Below, in pieces: positions 1 through 7,422 of a DNA stretch of 64,000 nt; position 1 is the first letter of the stretch; each line of letters opens with the position of its first letter. Source of the stretch: Streptomyces flaveolus. Lineage in GTDB: Bacteria; Actinomycetota; Actinomycetes; Streptomycetales; Streptomycetaceae. The stretch is taken from contig NZ_JNWV01000004.1 in the NCBI RefSeq assembly GCF_000716535.1, forward strand, positions 1-64,000, written 5' to 3'. Under the pieces are notes generated by a model. It did not search any database, was not told the DNA's origin, and saw nothing but the letters and a program-made list of their open reading frames with translations. Both the position numbers and the translations under genes were made by a program.

Positions 1-191
1 TCGCCTACCTCCGCGCCGTCGTCGTCCCCACCGGGGTGTACGCCGCGTCCGAGGACTGGGGCGCCGAAGGACTCGCCGAACGGATCGAACGGGCCGCGGC
101 GGAGCTGGCCGCGCTGATGCCGTTGGCTCCGCGGCGGGAGGAGGAGGCCGTTGTGCCCTTCGCCGAACAGCTCGCGGCGCTGCGGCGCTGA
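1..191 (+). CDS. NADPH-dependent FMN reductase-like protein (C-terminal fragment)
   Basis: The reading frame is open from base 3 and ends at TGA 189-191, so only the last 62 residues are inside the window. The visible part reads LRAVVVPTGVYAASEDWG followed by an amphipathic helix with LAERIERAAAELAALM. A run of hydrophobic residues, then PTGVYA, then a helix is typical of the end of flavodoxin-fold NADPH-dependent FMN reductases in Streptomyces. The flavin-binding loop and active site lie outside the window, so the assignment rests on a short tail and overall resemblance. It runs in the same direction as the two-component system that follows, but 184 bp separate them, so they are probably separate units. 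Confidence 0.55.
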   Translation, partial: AYLRAVVVPTGVYAASEDWGAEGLAERIERAAAELAALMPLAPRREEEAVVPFAEQLAALRR

Positions 192-375
192 CTTCGCCCA
201 CCCACCCGGCCCGGCCGGCCGAGAGGTCGCCGTTTCGGGTGGGTGGCGACTCGGTCGGCCGAGCGGTTCGGGGGGTTTGTCGGTTGCCTCTGTGACGGTG
301 AGAGGCCGGTAAAAAGGGTGATCGTAGGTCCGGCGGGCCCGGTCGAACCGCCGGAGGCCTTGGCAGACTGGGGAT

Positions 376-1104
376 GTGCCCCAGACTGTGCTGCTCGCCG
401 AAGACGACCGTGCCATCCGTCATGCCCTGGAGCGTGCCCTGACGCTGGAGGGGTACGAGGTCACGGCGGTCGCCGACGGCGTGGAAGCGCTGGCGCAGGC
501 GCACCGCAACCCGCCGGACGTGCTCGTCCTCGACGTGATGATGCCGGGCATCGACGGGCTCCAGGTGTGCCGGGTGCTGCGCGCCGAGGGGGACCGCACG
601 CCCATCCTCATGCTCACGGCCCTCGTGGAGACCGCCGACCGCATCGCGGGTCTGGACGCCGGCGCCGACGACTACGTGGTCAAGCCGTTCGACGTCGAGG
701 AGGTCTTCGCCCGGCTGCGTGCGCTGCTGCGCCGTACGAGCCCGGTGCCCGTCCCCGGAGGCGGCCCGGAGGGCGCGGTCCGTGAGGCGCAGGTCCCCTC
801 CGACCGGCAGGTGGAGGCCGCCGGGCTCCGCATGGACCTCCAGGCCCGCCGGGCCTGGCGCGGCCGGCGCGAGCTGGAACTGACCCGCACCGAGTTCGAG
901 CTGCTGGAGCTGCTGGTGCGCAACGCCGGCATCGTGCTCGACCACTCCACGATCTACGACCGCATCTGGGGCTACGACTTCGGCCCCGGCTCCAAGAACC
1001 TCGCCGTCTACGTCGGCTATCTGCGCCGCAAGCTGGACGAGCCCGGTGCCCCGCAGCTGATCCACACCGTGCGGGGTGTGGGTTACGTGCTCCGGGAGGA
1101 CTAG
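376..1104 (+). CDS. OmpR/MprA-family response regulator
   Basis: This 242-residue transcriptional response regulator works with the histidine kinase encoded 0 bp downstream. The receiver domain (residues 3-117) has the acidic pair D10-D11, the phosphoacceptor D53 in VLDVMMPG, T81 and K103 in DDYVVKPF. The C-terminal winged-helix domain (about 145-240) has the OmpR signature ending in YLRRKLDEPG and HTVRGVGYVLR. A linker rich in Pro and Gly joins them. The start is a GTG at 376; an AUG is not available upstream in frame. The closest well-known relatives are MprA-type regulators, which control envelope-stress responses in actinobacteria; the actual signal here is unknown. Confidence 0.93.
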   Translation: MPQTVLLAEDDRAIRHALERALTLEGYEVTAVADGVEALAQAHRNPPDVLVLDVMMPGIDGLQVCRVLRAEGDRTPILMLTALVETADRIAGLDAGADDYVVKPFDVEEVFARLRALLRRTSPVPVPGGGPEGAVREAQVPSDRQVEAAGLRMDLQARRAWRGRRELELTRTEFELLELLVRNAGIVLDHSTIYDRIWGYDFGPGSKNLAVYVGYLRRKLDEPGAPQLIHTVRGVGYVLRED

Positions 1105-2541
1105 GTGGGCCGCCGGTGGCTGCCGGACCGGCCCCGGCCGAAGCTGGTCTCCCTGCGCACCACCTTCGCGGTCTCCTTCGCGGCCGTCACCGCCGCGGTC
1201 ACGGTCCTCGTCGGCATCATGTCGTACAACTCCGCCGCGCGGCTCGTCCGTGTGGACCAGCAGTCGGTGTTCACGGAGGTCGTGCAGGACGTCCAGGACG
1301 AGGTGCGGCAGCACACGATGGGCCCGGAGGACTTCTCCTCCTCCCGTCCGGGGCACGATCTGGTCCGCCCGGCCCGCACCGACGTCCAGGTGCTCGGTGC
1401 GCGGGGGCAGATCATGGACCACGGCAGCCCGGTGCTGCCGGTCACCTCCCGGGACCGGGCCATGGCGGTCGCGTGGTCGGCCGGGAGGGTGGTCGAGCAC
1501 AAGGACGTGCGGGTGGACGCGGACCTGTTCCGCATCGCCACCGTCTCGCTCGGGAACGGGCGGGGGGCCGTCCAGGTCGCGCAGGAGTTCAGCGACACCG
1601 AGGATCTGCTGCGGGCGCTCCAGCAGCGGACGCTGATCCTGATGGCGGCGGTCGTGGTGGCGGCCGGGCTGTTCGGCTGGTGGCTGGCCCGGCGGATCAC
1701 CCGGCGCCTGGTGATCCTGACGTCGGCCGCCGAGGACGTCGCCCGCACCCGGCAGCTGGGCATCCAGGTGCCGGTGGCCGGGCTCGACGAGGTGGGGCGT
1801 CTCGGCCGTGCCTTCGACCGGATGCTGGGGCGGCTCGCGCAGTCGGAGGAGGACCAGCGCAGGCTGGTGCAGGACGCCGGCCACGAACTCCGCACCCCGT
1901 TGACCTCCCTCCGTACGAACATCTCGCTGCTGCGGCGGATCGACGAACTCCCGCCCGCCACTCGGGAGGATCTGGTCGCCGACCTCTCCCAGGAGGCCCG
2001 GGAACTGACCGACCTGGTCAACGAGCTGGTCGACCTCGCGGCCGGGCAGTCGGACAGCGAGCCGCCCCAGCGGGTGGACCTCGCCGACCTCGCCGAGGAC
2101 GTCGTGGGGCTGGCCCGGCGCCGTACCGGGCGGGAGATCGTGCTGCACGCGAGCGGCGACACGACGACCGACGGGCGGCCCGGGTTGCTCCAGCGGGCCA
2201 TCTCCAACCTGGTCGAGAACGCGGCCAAGTTCGACCGGGGCGGCAAGGCGCCGATCGAGGTCGGCATCATGGGGCCGGCGCGGCCGGGCACGGTCCGGGT
2301 GGAGGTGCGGGACCGGGGGCCGGGGATCGCCGAGGGCGACCTCGTCCGCATCTTCGACCGCTTCTACCGTGCCGCCGACGCCCGCTCCCTGCCCGGCTCG
2401 GGCCTCGGCCTGTCCATCGTCCGCGAGGTCGCCATGTCCCACGGCGGAGCACCGTTCGCCTTCCGCCGGGAGGGCGGAGGCGCGGTCATCGGCTTCACGG
2501 TGGGCGGCGGGATCGTGCCGGGCGGCTGCAGCGGTACCTGA
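1105..2541 (+). CDS. MprB-like sensor histidine kinase
   Basis: This 478-residue membrane kinase is the partner of the preceding regulator; its GTG start directly follows the regulator's TAG stop, so the two are co-translated. Two membrane segments (about residues 17-37 and 174-193) flank an extracytoplasmic sensor domain of about 135 residues. A HAMP linker follows, then a HisKA domain with the phosphoacceptor H260 in GHELRTPLTSLRTN, and a HATPase domain with the N box (LVENAAKFD), a G1 box (DRGPGI) and a G2 box (GSGLGLSIV). The sequence LTSLRTNISLLRR is characteristic of MprB-type kinases. The stimulus cannot be read from the sequence; the family responds to cell-envelope stress. Confidence 0.93.
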   Translation: MGRRWLPDRPRPKLVSLRTTFAVSFAAVTAAVTVLVGIMSYNSAARLVRVDQQSVFTEVVQDVQDEVRQHTMGPEDFSSSRPGHDLVRPARTDVQVLGARGQIMDHGSPVLPVTSRDRAMAVAWSAGRVVEHKDVRVDADLFRIATVSLGNGRGAVQVAQEFSDTEDLLRALQQRTLILMAAVVVAAGLFGWWLARRITRRLVILTSAAEDVARTRQLGIQVPVAGLDEVGRLGRAFDRMLGRLAQSEEDQRRLVQDAGHELRTPLTSLRTNISLLRRIDELPPATREDLVADLSQEARELTDLVNELVDLAAGQSDSEPPQRVDLADLAEDVVGLARRRTGREIVLHASGDTTTDGRPGLLQRAISNLVENAAKFDRGGKAPIEVGIMGPARPGTVRVEVRDRGPGIAEGDLVRIFDRFYRAADARSLPGSGLGLSIVREVAMSHGGAPFAFRREGGGAVIGFTVGGGIVPGGCSGT

Positions 2542-2685
2542 CGGGCGGGGGCGGACGGGCGTGCGGGCCCGGGGCCGGGTCTTCCGGCGCGGTTCGGCGA
2601 CGGCCGTGGCCTCGCCGGGGCTCTCCGGACGGGACCGGATCGCGGTGTCCGGGCGGCGCGGGACGCGGTACCGCTCGTCCGGGAC

Positions 2686-3219
2686 GTGCTCGCGGAGGCC
2701 GGCCCGGCGTACCGGCCGTTCGGGCGGGCCGAGCTGATCGACGCGGTGGTGCGCGGGGTGCCGGGGACGCGGGCCGGGGGGCCGCCGTTCCTCCGGATGG
2801 AGACGGCGGAGCGGCCCGGGCCGGCCGTGGGGGTGGAGAGGGACGCCGTACCGCTGTTCGAGCGGCACTTCCCGGAGTCGTACGCCCAGCCGGGGCGGCC
2901 CGGGGTGCGGCGGTGGGCCGGGGTGTACGGCGGGGACGGGCTGGCCCTGCTCGCGGTGGCCGCCGATGCGTGGTCCGCCGTGGGGTGCGGCTTCGTGGCG
3001 GGGGTGCTGACGGCTCCGGGTGCGCGGGGACTGGGCCTGGGCGCGGCGGTGTCCCGGTTCGTGGGGGACGCCTTGGTAAGGGACTTCGGACGGGCCGCGT
3101 TGATGGTGGACGCGGCCGACGTGGCGGCCGTCGCCGCGTACGAGCGGGTGGGGATGCGTGGGGTGCGTTCCGGGCCGCTGCGGTCGGTTGAGTACGCGTA
3201 CCTACCCGGGGGCGGGTAG
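2686..3219 (+). CDS. GNAT-family acetyltransferase, N-terminus uncertain or missing
   Basis: The C-terminal half is a recognisable GNAT fold: GCGFVAGVLTAPGARGLGLGAAVSRFVGDAL is the acetyl-CoA binding region (residues about 103-133) and VAAYERVGMRG the closing strand. The substrate is unknown. The GTG at 2686 is the first start codon after the kinase stop, but the frame is open and protein-like from 2542 (GVRAARDAVPLVRDVL just before the GTG), in the same frame as the kinase. Family members usually carry a longer N-terminal part. Either the gene starts at a rare codon or its beginning has decayed. Its stop lies inside a perfect hairpin at 3198-3223. Confidence 0.6.
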   Translation: MLAEAGPAYRPFGRAELIDAVVRGVPGTRAGGPPFLRMETAERPGPAVGVERDAVPLFERHFPESYAQPGRPGVRRWAGVYGGDGLALLAVAADAWSAVGCGFVAGVLTAPGARGLGLGAAVSRFVGDALVRDFGRAALMVDAADVAAVAAYERVGMRGVRSGPLRSVEYAYLPGGG

Positions 3220-3223
3220 GTAC
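3198..3223. repeat. Perfect 11-bp inverted repeat (terminator or operator)
   Basis: Arms GTACCTACCCG and its exact complement are separated by GGGG. The element covers the stop codon of the GNAT gene and ends 29 bp before the -10 box of the next gene. There is no T tract, so it may be a terminator without one or an operator for the downstream promoter. Confidence 0.6.
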
Positions 3224-3251
3224 GCCCATCCGTCCGCCGGGCTGGCCGCCG

Positions 3252-3257
3252 TAGCGT
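3252..3257 (+). promoter_or_regulatory. Probable -10 box of a leaderless promoter
   Basis: TAGCGT lies 6 nt before the ATG at 3264. This spacing puts the transcription start at or next to the A of the start codon. No Shine-Dalgarno sequence is visible. Confidence 0.5.
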
Positions 3258-3263
3258 CGCCGT

Positions 3264-3992
3264 ATGGCCGAGGAGACCGCACCCACCGCACCCACCGCCA
3301 CGCCCGACGCCGGGACCGTGTCCGGGGGCCCCGCCCCCGCCGGGTCCGGGGCCCGTTCGCTCGGCCTCGGCTGTCTCGGCTGCGTCGGGGTGCTGCTCGT
3401 CGCCGTGGTCGCCCTGTTCGTCCGGCTCGCCTGGAACGCGGAGGACGCGACGGACTTCCCCCGCGTCGCGCCCGAGAAGACGGCGGACCGGGTCTTCGGG
3501 CACTCCCGGGAGGCGTACGACGTCCTCGGGTTCACGCGGCCGGTGCCGCCGGGTGTCGAGCGCGTCGGCGTCAGCACGCAGAACACGCTGGACGCCGGCT
3601 ACTGCTACGACGGAGGGCTGCTGGGGCTGGAGGACAAGACCGTCGACGGCGCCTATCGGATGTCCCACGAGTGGGCGCTGGACCACGTGCCCGGGAGCCA
3701 GGCCGTGCCCGGTCTGCGCCGGCTGCACCAGCGGCTGGAGGACGACGGCTGGGAGGTCTCGTCGTACCGCGAGGGCGGGAAGGACAAGGACTGGTCGCTG
3801 TACGTGCAGCGGGACGGCGGGGAGGAGCGGATGTCCTTCACCTGGTTCCCGGACCGGCAGTACTTCATCGGCGGCGCCACCGCGCCGTGCGCCTACGACC
3901 CCGGGTGGTCGGACGACGGCAGCGAGGCCTACTCACCCGGCGACGCCGCCGGCTCCGTGCGACCGCCCGTCCTCGGGCCCGGGCGGCCATGA
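3264..3992 (+). CDS. Conserved membrane-anchored protein of unknown function
   Basis: The 242-residue product has a 30-residue N-terminal tail rich in Ala, Pro and Thr. One membrane segment follows (about residues 33-54, LGLGCLGCVGVLLVAVVALF), and the remaining C-terminal domain of about 185 residues is predicted to be outside the cell. That domain has two widely spaced Cys residues (in AGYCYDGG and APCAYDPG) that could form a disulfide, and several Trp and Tyr residues. I do not recognise a named domain. The start is set by the -10 box at 3252. The 3' end overlaps the convergent MprF-like gene by 60 bp. Confidence 0.75.
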   Translation: MAEETAPTAPTATPDAGTVSGGPAPAGSGARSLGLGCLGCVGVLLVAVVALFVRLAWNAEDATDFPRVAPEKTADRVFGHSREAYDVLGFTRPVPPGVERVGVSTQNTLDAGYCYDGGLLGLEDKTVDGAYRMSHEWALDHVPGSQAVPGLRRLHQRLEDDGWEVSSYREGGKDKDWSLYVQRDGGEERMSFTWFPDRQYFIGGATAPCAYDPGWSDDGSEAYSPGDAAGSVRPPVLGPGRP

Positions 3993-5801
3993 GCGGCCCG
4001 GCAGGGTGAGGAAGCCCTCCGCGCGGGCGCTCGCCAGGCCGATCCTCGGGATGTCGCTGCTCTTGGCGAAGAGGAGGAAGCGGGGTTCCCACACGGGGCG
4101 GTACTTGGCGTTCGCCCGGTAGAGGGACTCGATCTGCCACCAGCGGGAGAAGAAGGTGAGGGTCGAGCGCCACAGGCGCAGCACCGGGCCCGCGCCGAGG
4201 CGGGCGCCGCGTTCGAAGACCGAGCGGAACATCGCGAAGTTGAGCGAGACCCGGTCGATCCCCAACTCCTCCGCCCGGAGGAGGAGTTCGACGACCATGT
4301 ACTCCATCAGGCCGTTCTCGCAGGCGCGGTCGCGGCGCATCAGGTCCAGGGAGAGGCCGCGCTCTCCCCAGGGCACGAAGCTGAGCAGGGCGCGCGGTTC
4401 GCCGTTCGCGTCCCGGCACTCCAGCATCACGCAGCGGCCGTCGGCCGGGTCGCCGAGGCGGCCGAGGGCCATGGAGAAGCCGCGTTCGGTGGCGCCGTCC
4501 CGCCAGCGGTCGGCGCGGTCCACGAGGACGGCCATCTCCTCGGCCGGGATGTCCTCGTGGCGGCGGACGCGGACGGTGCAGCCGGCCCGGCGGACCCGGT
4601 TGTGGGCCTGGCGGACCACGCGCATGGCCCGGCCTTCGAGGGAGAAGTCGGCGAGGTCCACGATCGCCTCGTCGCCGAGTTCCAGCGCGTCCAGGCCGTG
4701 CCGGGCGTAGACGGTGCCCGCTTCCTCGCTCGCCCCCATCACGGCCGGGGTCCAGGCGTGCCGGCGGGCCTCGGCGAGCCAGGCGTCGATGGCGCCGGGC
4801 CAGGCCTCGGGGTCGCCGAGCGGGTCGCCGGAGGCGAGGCTGACCCCGCCGACGACGCGGTAGGCGATGGCCGCCTTGCCGCTGGGGGAGAAGACGACGG
4901 CCTTGTCGCGGCGCAGGGCGAAGTAGCCGAGCGAGTCGCGCTCACCGTGGCGGTCCAGCAGCTCGCGCAGCCTGTCTTCGTCCTCCCGCGCGAGCAGGCA
5001 GGCGCCGCGCGGGGCGCGGAAGCAGGCGTAGAGGACCGCGAGGAACGCCACGGCCGTCAGGACGTTGACGATCACGTCCACCCAGCGGGGGGCCTGGACG
5101 GCGGTGACGCGGTCGGCGAGCGGGCCGACGCTGATGCCGCGCAGCAGGGTGTAGGCGATCTCGTCCCCGAGACCGACGCCGGTGACCTTGTTCGTCGCGT
5201 GGACCAGGAGCGTGCCGAGGCCGCCGCCGACGAGGGTGCCGCCGACGCCGGTGACGAGGGCCAGGCGCGGGTTGGAGCGGTCGCCGATGGCGTCGAACTC
5301 GCGGCGCCCGATCAGCAGGGCGGCGACGAACAGGCCGGTGAGGGCGGTGGAGACCCAGTTGAAGGCGTGCTCGCGGTAGGGGGCGCGGGTGAGGGCGACG
5401 GCGTAGAGGCCGAAGAGGGGGCCGGCGAGGAGGAGGTTGAACAGCCAGGCGGCTCGTTTGCGGCGGCGCATCACCACCGCGAGGAACAGGGCGAGGGCCG
5501 CCGAGATCAGGCCGGCGGTGGCCAGGTACGGGGTGAAGTACTCGCCCGCGTTGTGCTCGTGCACCTCTTCGCGGAAGGGGAGGGACACGACCGCCGCCAG
5601 GTTCAGCACGGCCAGCAGGCGCAGGTACCAGACGGTGGCGGTGGCGGCGCGGGTGCGCAGCCGGTCGTCGCCGCCGATGCGGGGGAGGCGGGGGGAGAGG
5701 ACGCGGACGGCGCGGCGGGGAGCGGGGATCCGCGGCGGGACCGGGGTCGGCTGTGGTGCGGTGGTCGTCCGCTGTTCGGACGTCGTCTGTGGTGCGGGCA
5801 T
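3933..5801 (-). CDS. MprF/LysX-type phosphatidylglycerol lysyltransferase (DUF2156)
   Basis: This 622-residue membrane enzyme should transfer an amino acid from aminoacyl-tRNA to phosphatidylglycerol, which lowers surface charge and protects against cationic peptides. About six membrane segments occupy residues 40-290 (for example VWYLRLLAVLNLAAVVSLPF). The cytoplasmic C-terminal domain (about 300-610) has the tandem-GNAT DUF2156 hallmarks DSLGYFALRRDKAVVFSPSG, ASGDPLGDPEAWPGAI, and SLDLMRRD followed by NGLMEYMVVELL. There is no lysyl-tRNA synthetase domain like that of mycobacterial LysX, so the aminoacyl donor is not proven. The ATG at 5801 was chosen over an upstream in-frame start because it begins after the promoter palindrome at 5842-5860. 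Confidence 0.88.
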   Translation of the reverse strand: MPAPQTTSEQRTTTAPQPTPVPPRIPAPRRAVRVLSPRLPRIGGDDRLRTRAATATVWYLRLLAVLNLAAVVSLPFREEVHEHNAGEYFTPYLATAGLISAALALFLAVVMRRRKRAAWLFNLLLAGPLFGLYAVALTRAPYREHAFNWVSTALTGLFVAALLIGRREFDAIGDRSNPRLALVTGVGGTLVGGGLGTLLVHATNKVTGVGLGDEIAYTLLRGISVGPLADRVTAVQAPRWVDVIVNVLTAVAFLAVLYACFRAPRGACLLAREDEDRLRELLDRHGERDSLGYFALRRDKAVVFSPSGKAAIAYRVVGGVSLASGDPLGDPEAWPGAIDAWLAEARRHAWTPAVMGASEEAGTVYARHGLDALELGDEAIVDLADFSLEGRAMRVVRQAHNRVRRAGCTVRVRRHEDIPAEEMAVLVDRADRWRDGATERGFSMALGRLGDPADGRCVMLECRDANGEPRALLSFVPWGERGLSLDLMRRDRACENGLMEYMVVELLLRAEELGIDRVSLNFAMFRSVFERGARLGAGPVLRLWRSTLTFFSRWWQIESLYRANAKYRPVWEPRFLLFAKSSDIPRIGLASARAEGFLTLPGRSWPPGPEDGRSHGAGGVAG

Positions 5802-5841
5802 GCGACTGGTCACCCTTGGGGACGGGGACGGGGCACCGCAG

Positions 5842-5860
5842 ACCCTACAGCTTGTAGGGT
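5842..5860 (-). promoter_or_regulatory. Palindromic operator overlapping the -10 box of the MprF-like gene
   Basis: The 19-bp sequence is a perfect palindrome with 7-bp arms, ACCCTAC and GTAGGGT, around a 5-bp centre. On the minus strand its right arm supplies TAGGGT, a good -10 hexamer, 41 bp before the ATG at 5801. A closely similar element sits at 6243-6261. Confidence 0.6.
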
Positions 5861-5916
5861 GACGGCGGACGGGAAGCCGCACAGTCGGCGCACAGCCTCT
5901 CATCCTCCGGCGGCCC

Positions 5917-6189
5917 TCAGTCGCCGCCTCCGCGCCGGGCCGCCGTCAGCAGCCAGGCCAGGTTGCCCACCGCCGCCCCGGCGGCCACCGCGGCGACGAT
6001 CACCCCGCCGGTCGCCAGACCGTCGCTGAACAGGTGCGGGCGCCGGTCCAGGCTGTGCAGCCCGAAGCCGCACAGCTCGTACACGCCGACGGCGGCGATC
6101 ACCAGGCTGACGATCAGCACGGTCAGCGTCGGCGCGAGGCTGCGCACGCAGACATCCGTGCCGGGCTCCGCTTCCGTGGTGTCCTGCAT
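5917..6189 (-). CDS. Small two-helix membrane protein
   Basis: The 90-residue product has two hydrophobic segments, about residues 18-40 (LAPTLTVLIVSLVIAAVGVY) and 58-80 (GLATGGVIVAAVAAGAAVGN), joined by a loop with LHSLDRRPH. I do not recognise the family. The gene lies between the MprF-like gene and the M55 peptidase and runs with the former. The palindrome at 6243-6261 is about 55 bp upstream of its ATG and could control it as well as the divergent peptidase gene. A role in envelope function is only an inference from position. Confidence 0.65.
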   Translation of the reverse strand: MQDTTEAEPGTDVCVRSLAPTLTVLIVSLVIAAVGVYELCGFGLHSLDRRPHLFSDGLATGGVIVAAVAAGAAVGNLAWLLTAARRGGGD

Positions 6190-6242
6190 GGGTCCCCCGT
6201 TGAACAGACGTGTGAACAGCCCGGTGGCCGTTGGCGTTTGGG

Positions 6243-6261
6243 AACCTACAATACGTAGGGT
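6243..6261. promoter_or_regulatory. Operator related to that of the MprF-like gene
   Basis: CCTAC and GTAGG arms flank a 5-bp centre. Aligned with the minus-strand element at 5842-5860, 15 of 19 positions match. It lies between the divergent small membrane protein gene and the M55 gene and touches -10-like hexamers in both directions. Confidence 0.55.
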
Positions 6262-6265
6262 CGAT

Positions 6266-6271
6266 TAGGGT
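6266..6271 (+). promoter_or_regulatory. -10 box of a leaderless promoter for the M55 gene
   Basis: TAGGGT lies 7 nt before the GTG at 6279 and just downstream of the operator-like palindrome, so transcription probably starts at the start codon. Confidence 0.5.
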
Positions 6272-6278
6272 CGACGCC

Positions 6279-7109
6279 GTGCGGATCTACATCAGCGTGG
6301 ACATGGAAGGCATCACCGGGCTCGTCGACGCCGACGACGTCCAGCCCGGCGGCCGGGACTACGAGCGCGGCCGCGCCATGATGGCCGAGGACGTGAACGC
6401 CGCCGTACGGGGCGCGCTCGCGGCCGGCGCGGCCGACATCCTGGTCAACGACGCGCACGGGCCGATGCGCAATTTGCTCCCCGAGGCGCTGCACCCGGCG
6501 GTCCGCCTGGTGCGCGGCAGGCCCAAGCAGCTCGGCATGCTGGAGGGGCTGACCGGGGAGTACGACGCCGCGCTGTGCGTCGGCTATCACTCCCGCGCCG
6601 GTGCGCTGGGCGTGCTCAGCCACAGCTTCATGGGCCACGAGATCGAGGACATGTGGCTGGACGGCCGCCCGGTCGGCGAGATCGGCCTGGCCCACGCCAC
6701 GGCCGCGGCCCTCGGGGTGCCCGTGGTGGCCCTCACGGGTGACGACGCGGCGTGCGCGGAGATGACGGAGTGGGACGCGTCGGTCGTCACCGTCCCGGTG
6801 AAGTATGCGCGCGACCGGTTCGCGGCCGAGCTGCGGCCGGAGGCGGAGGCGCGGGGGGCCATCGAGGAGGCGGTCGCCCGGGCGCTGACCCCGGGCCCGG
6901 GCCGCCCCGCACCCCCGGCCGCCGAGGCCACCCTGACCGTCCGCTGGCAGTCCGCCTCGGTCGCCGCCACCCTGCTCGGCATCCCCGGTGTGACGGCCGA
7001 GGATGCCAGGACGGTCCGGGCGACCGGTGAACTGCCCGCGCTGTACCGGCAGTTCGGGGTGTGGATGCGGGTGGCGGCGTCGCTCACCAACCAGCCGCCG
7101 TACTGCTGA
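6279..7109 (+). CDS. M55 family D-aminopeptidase (DppA-like)
   Basis: This 276-residue cytoplasmic zinc peptidase should remove N-terminal D-amino acids such as D-Ala from small peptides. Its metal ligands fall at the same numbers as in Bacillus DppA: D8 and E10 in SVDMEGITG, H60 in VNDAHG, H104 in CVGYHSRAG and an acidic residue at about 134 in RPVGEIG. The identity of these positions supports the GTG at 6279 rather than the earlier in-frame start. It is divergent from the small membrane protein and MprF-like genes and shares an operator with them. That suggests joint use in envelope or peptidoglycan fragment metabolism. Confidence 0.9.
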   Translation: MRIYISVDMEGITGLVDADDVQPGGRDYERGRAMMAEDVNAAVRGALAAGAADILVNDAHGPMRNLLPEALHPAVRLVRGRPKQLGMLEGLTGEYDAALCVGYHSRAGALGVLSHSFMGHEIEDMWLDGRPVGEIGLAHATAAALGVPVVALTGDDAACAEMTEWDASVVTVPVKYARDRFAAELRPEAEARGAIEEAVARALTPGPGRPAPPAAEATLTVRWQSASVAATLLGIPGVTAEDARTVRATGELPALYRQFGVWMRVAASLTNQPPYC

Positions 7110-7422
7110 CGTCCGCCGGGCGCAGACGCGGGCCGCGCGGGCGCGGTCGCCGCAGCGGGTGGAGGTCCAGTGAGGGCGGCCGGGTGGGGCTGAGGTCCAC
7201 CGGTACGCGGCGGAGCCGAGGCCGGGACGGGCAGGAACCGGGCAGGTCCGAGGCTCGTCGGGCCGGGTAGGGCCGCCCGGCCTAGATGCGCAGCGCGCTG
7301 CCGTCACCGCCCGCTGGACGTATGGTCCGTATATGAGTGCCGTCTGGTCCGGCCGGTGCGGTGACGCGCCGCCGGAACCGCCCTCTCGTCGCCACCGGTG
7401 CCCCCGCACAGGAGGGTGAAGC
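7110..7422. other. 313-bp intergenic region before the SpoIIE-type gene
   Basis: A hairpin with arms GGCCGGG and CCCGGCC occurs at 7261-7282 and may end the M55 transcript. The last 30 bp hold a good Shine-Dalgarno sequence (GGAGGG) for the next gene. No credible gene is seen here. Confidence 0.4.

Noticed and set aside
3933..3992. 60-bp convergent overlap of two genes taken as a possible frameshift
   Set aside because: Both reading frames keep normal composition to their stops, and convergent overlaps also occur at 36899-36948 and 38544-38588, so this is ordinary in the window.
4557..6029. 490-codon plus-strand frame opposite the MprF-like gene
   Set aside because: It is a shadow of the minus-strand gene, which has clear family motifs.
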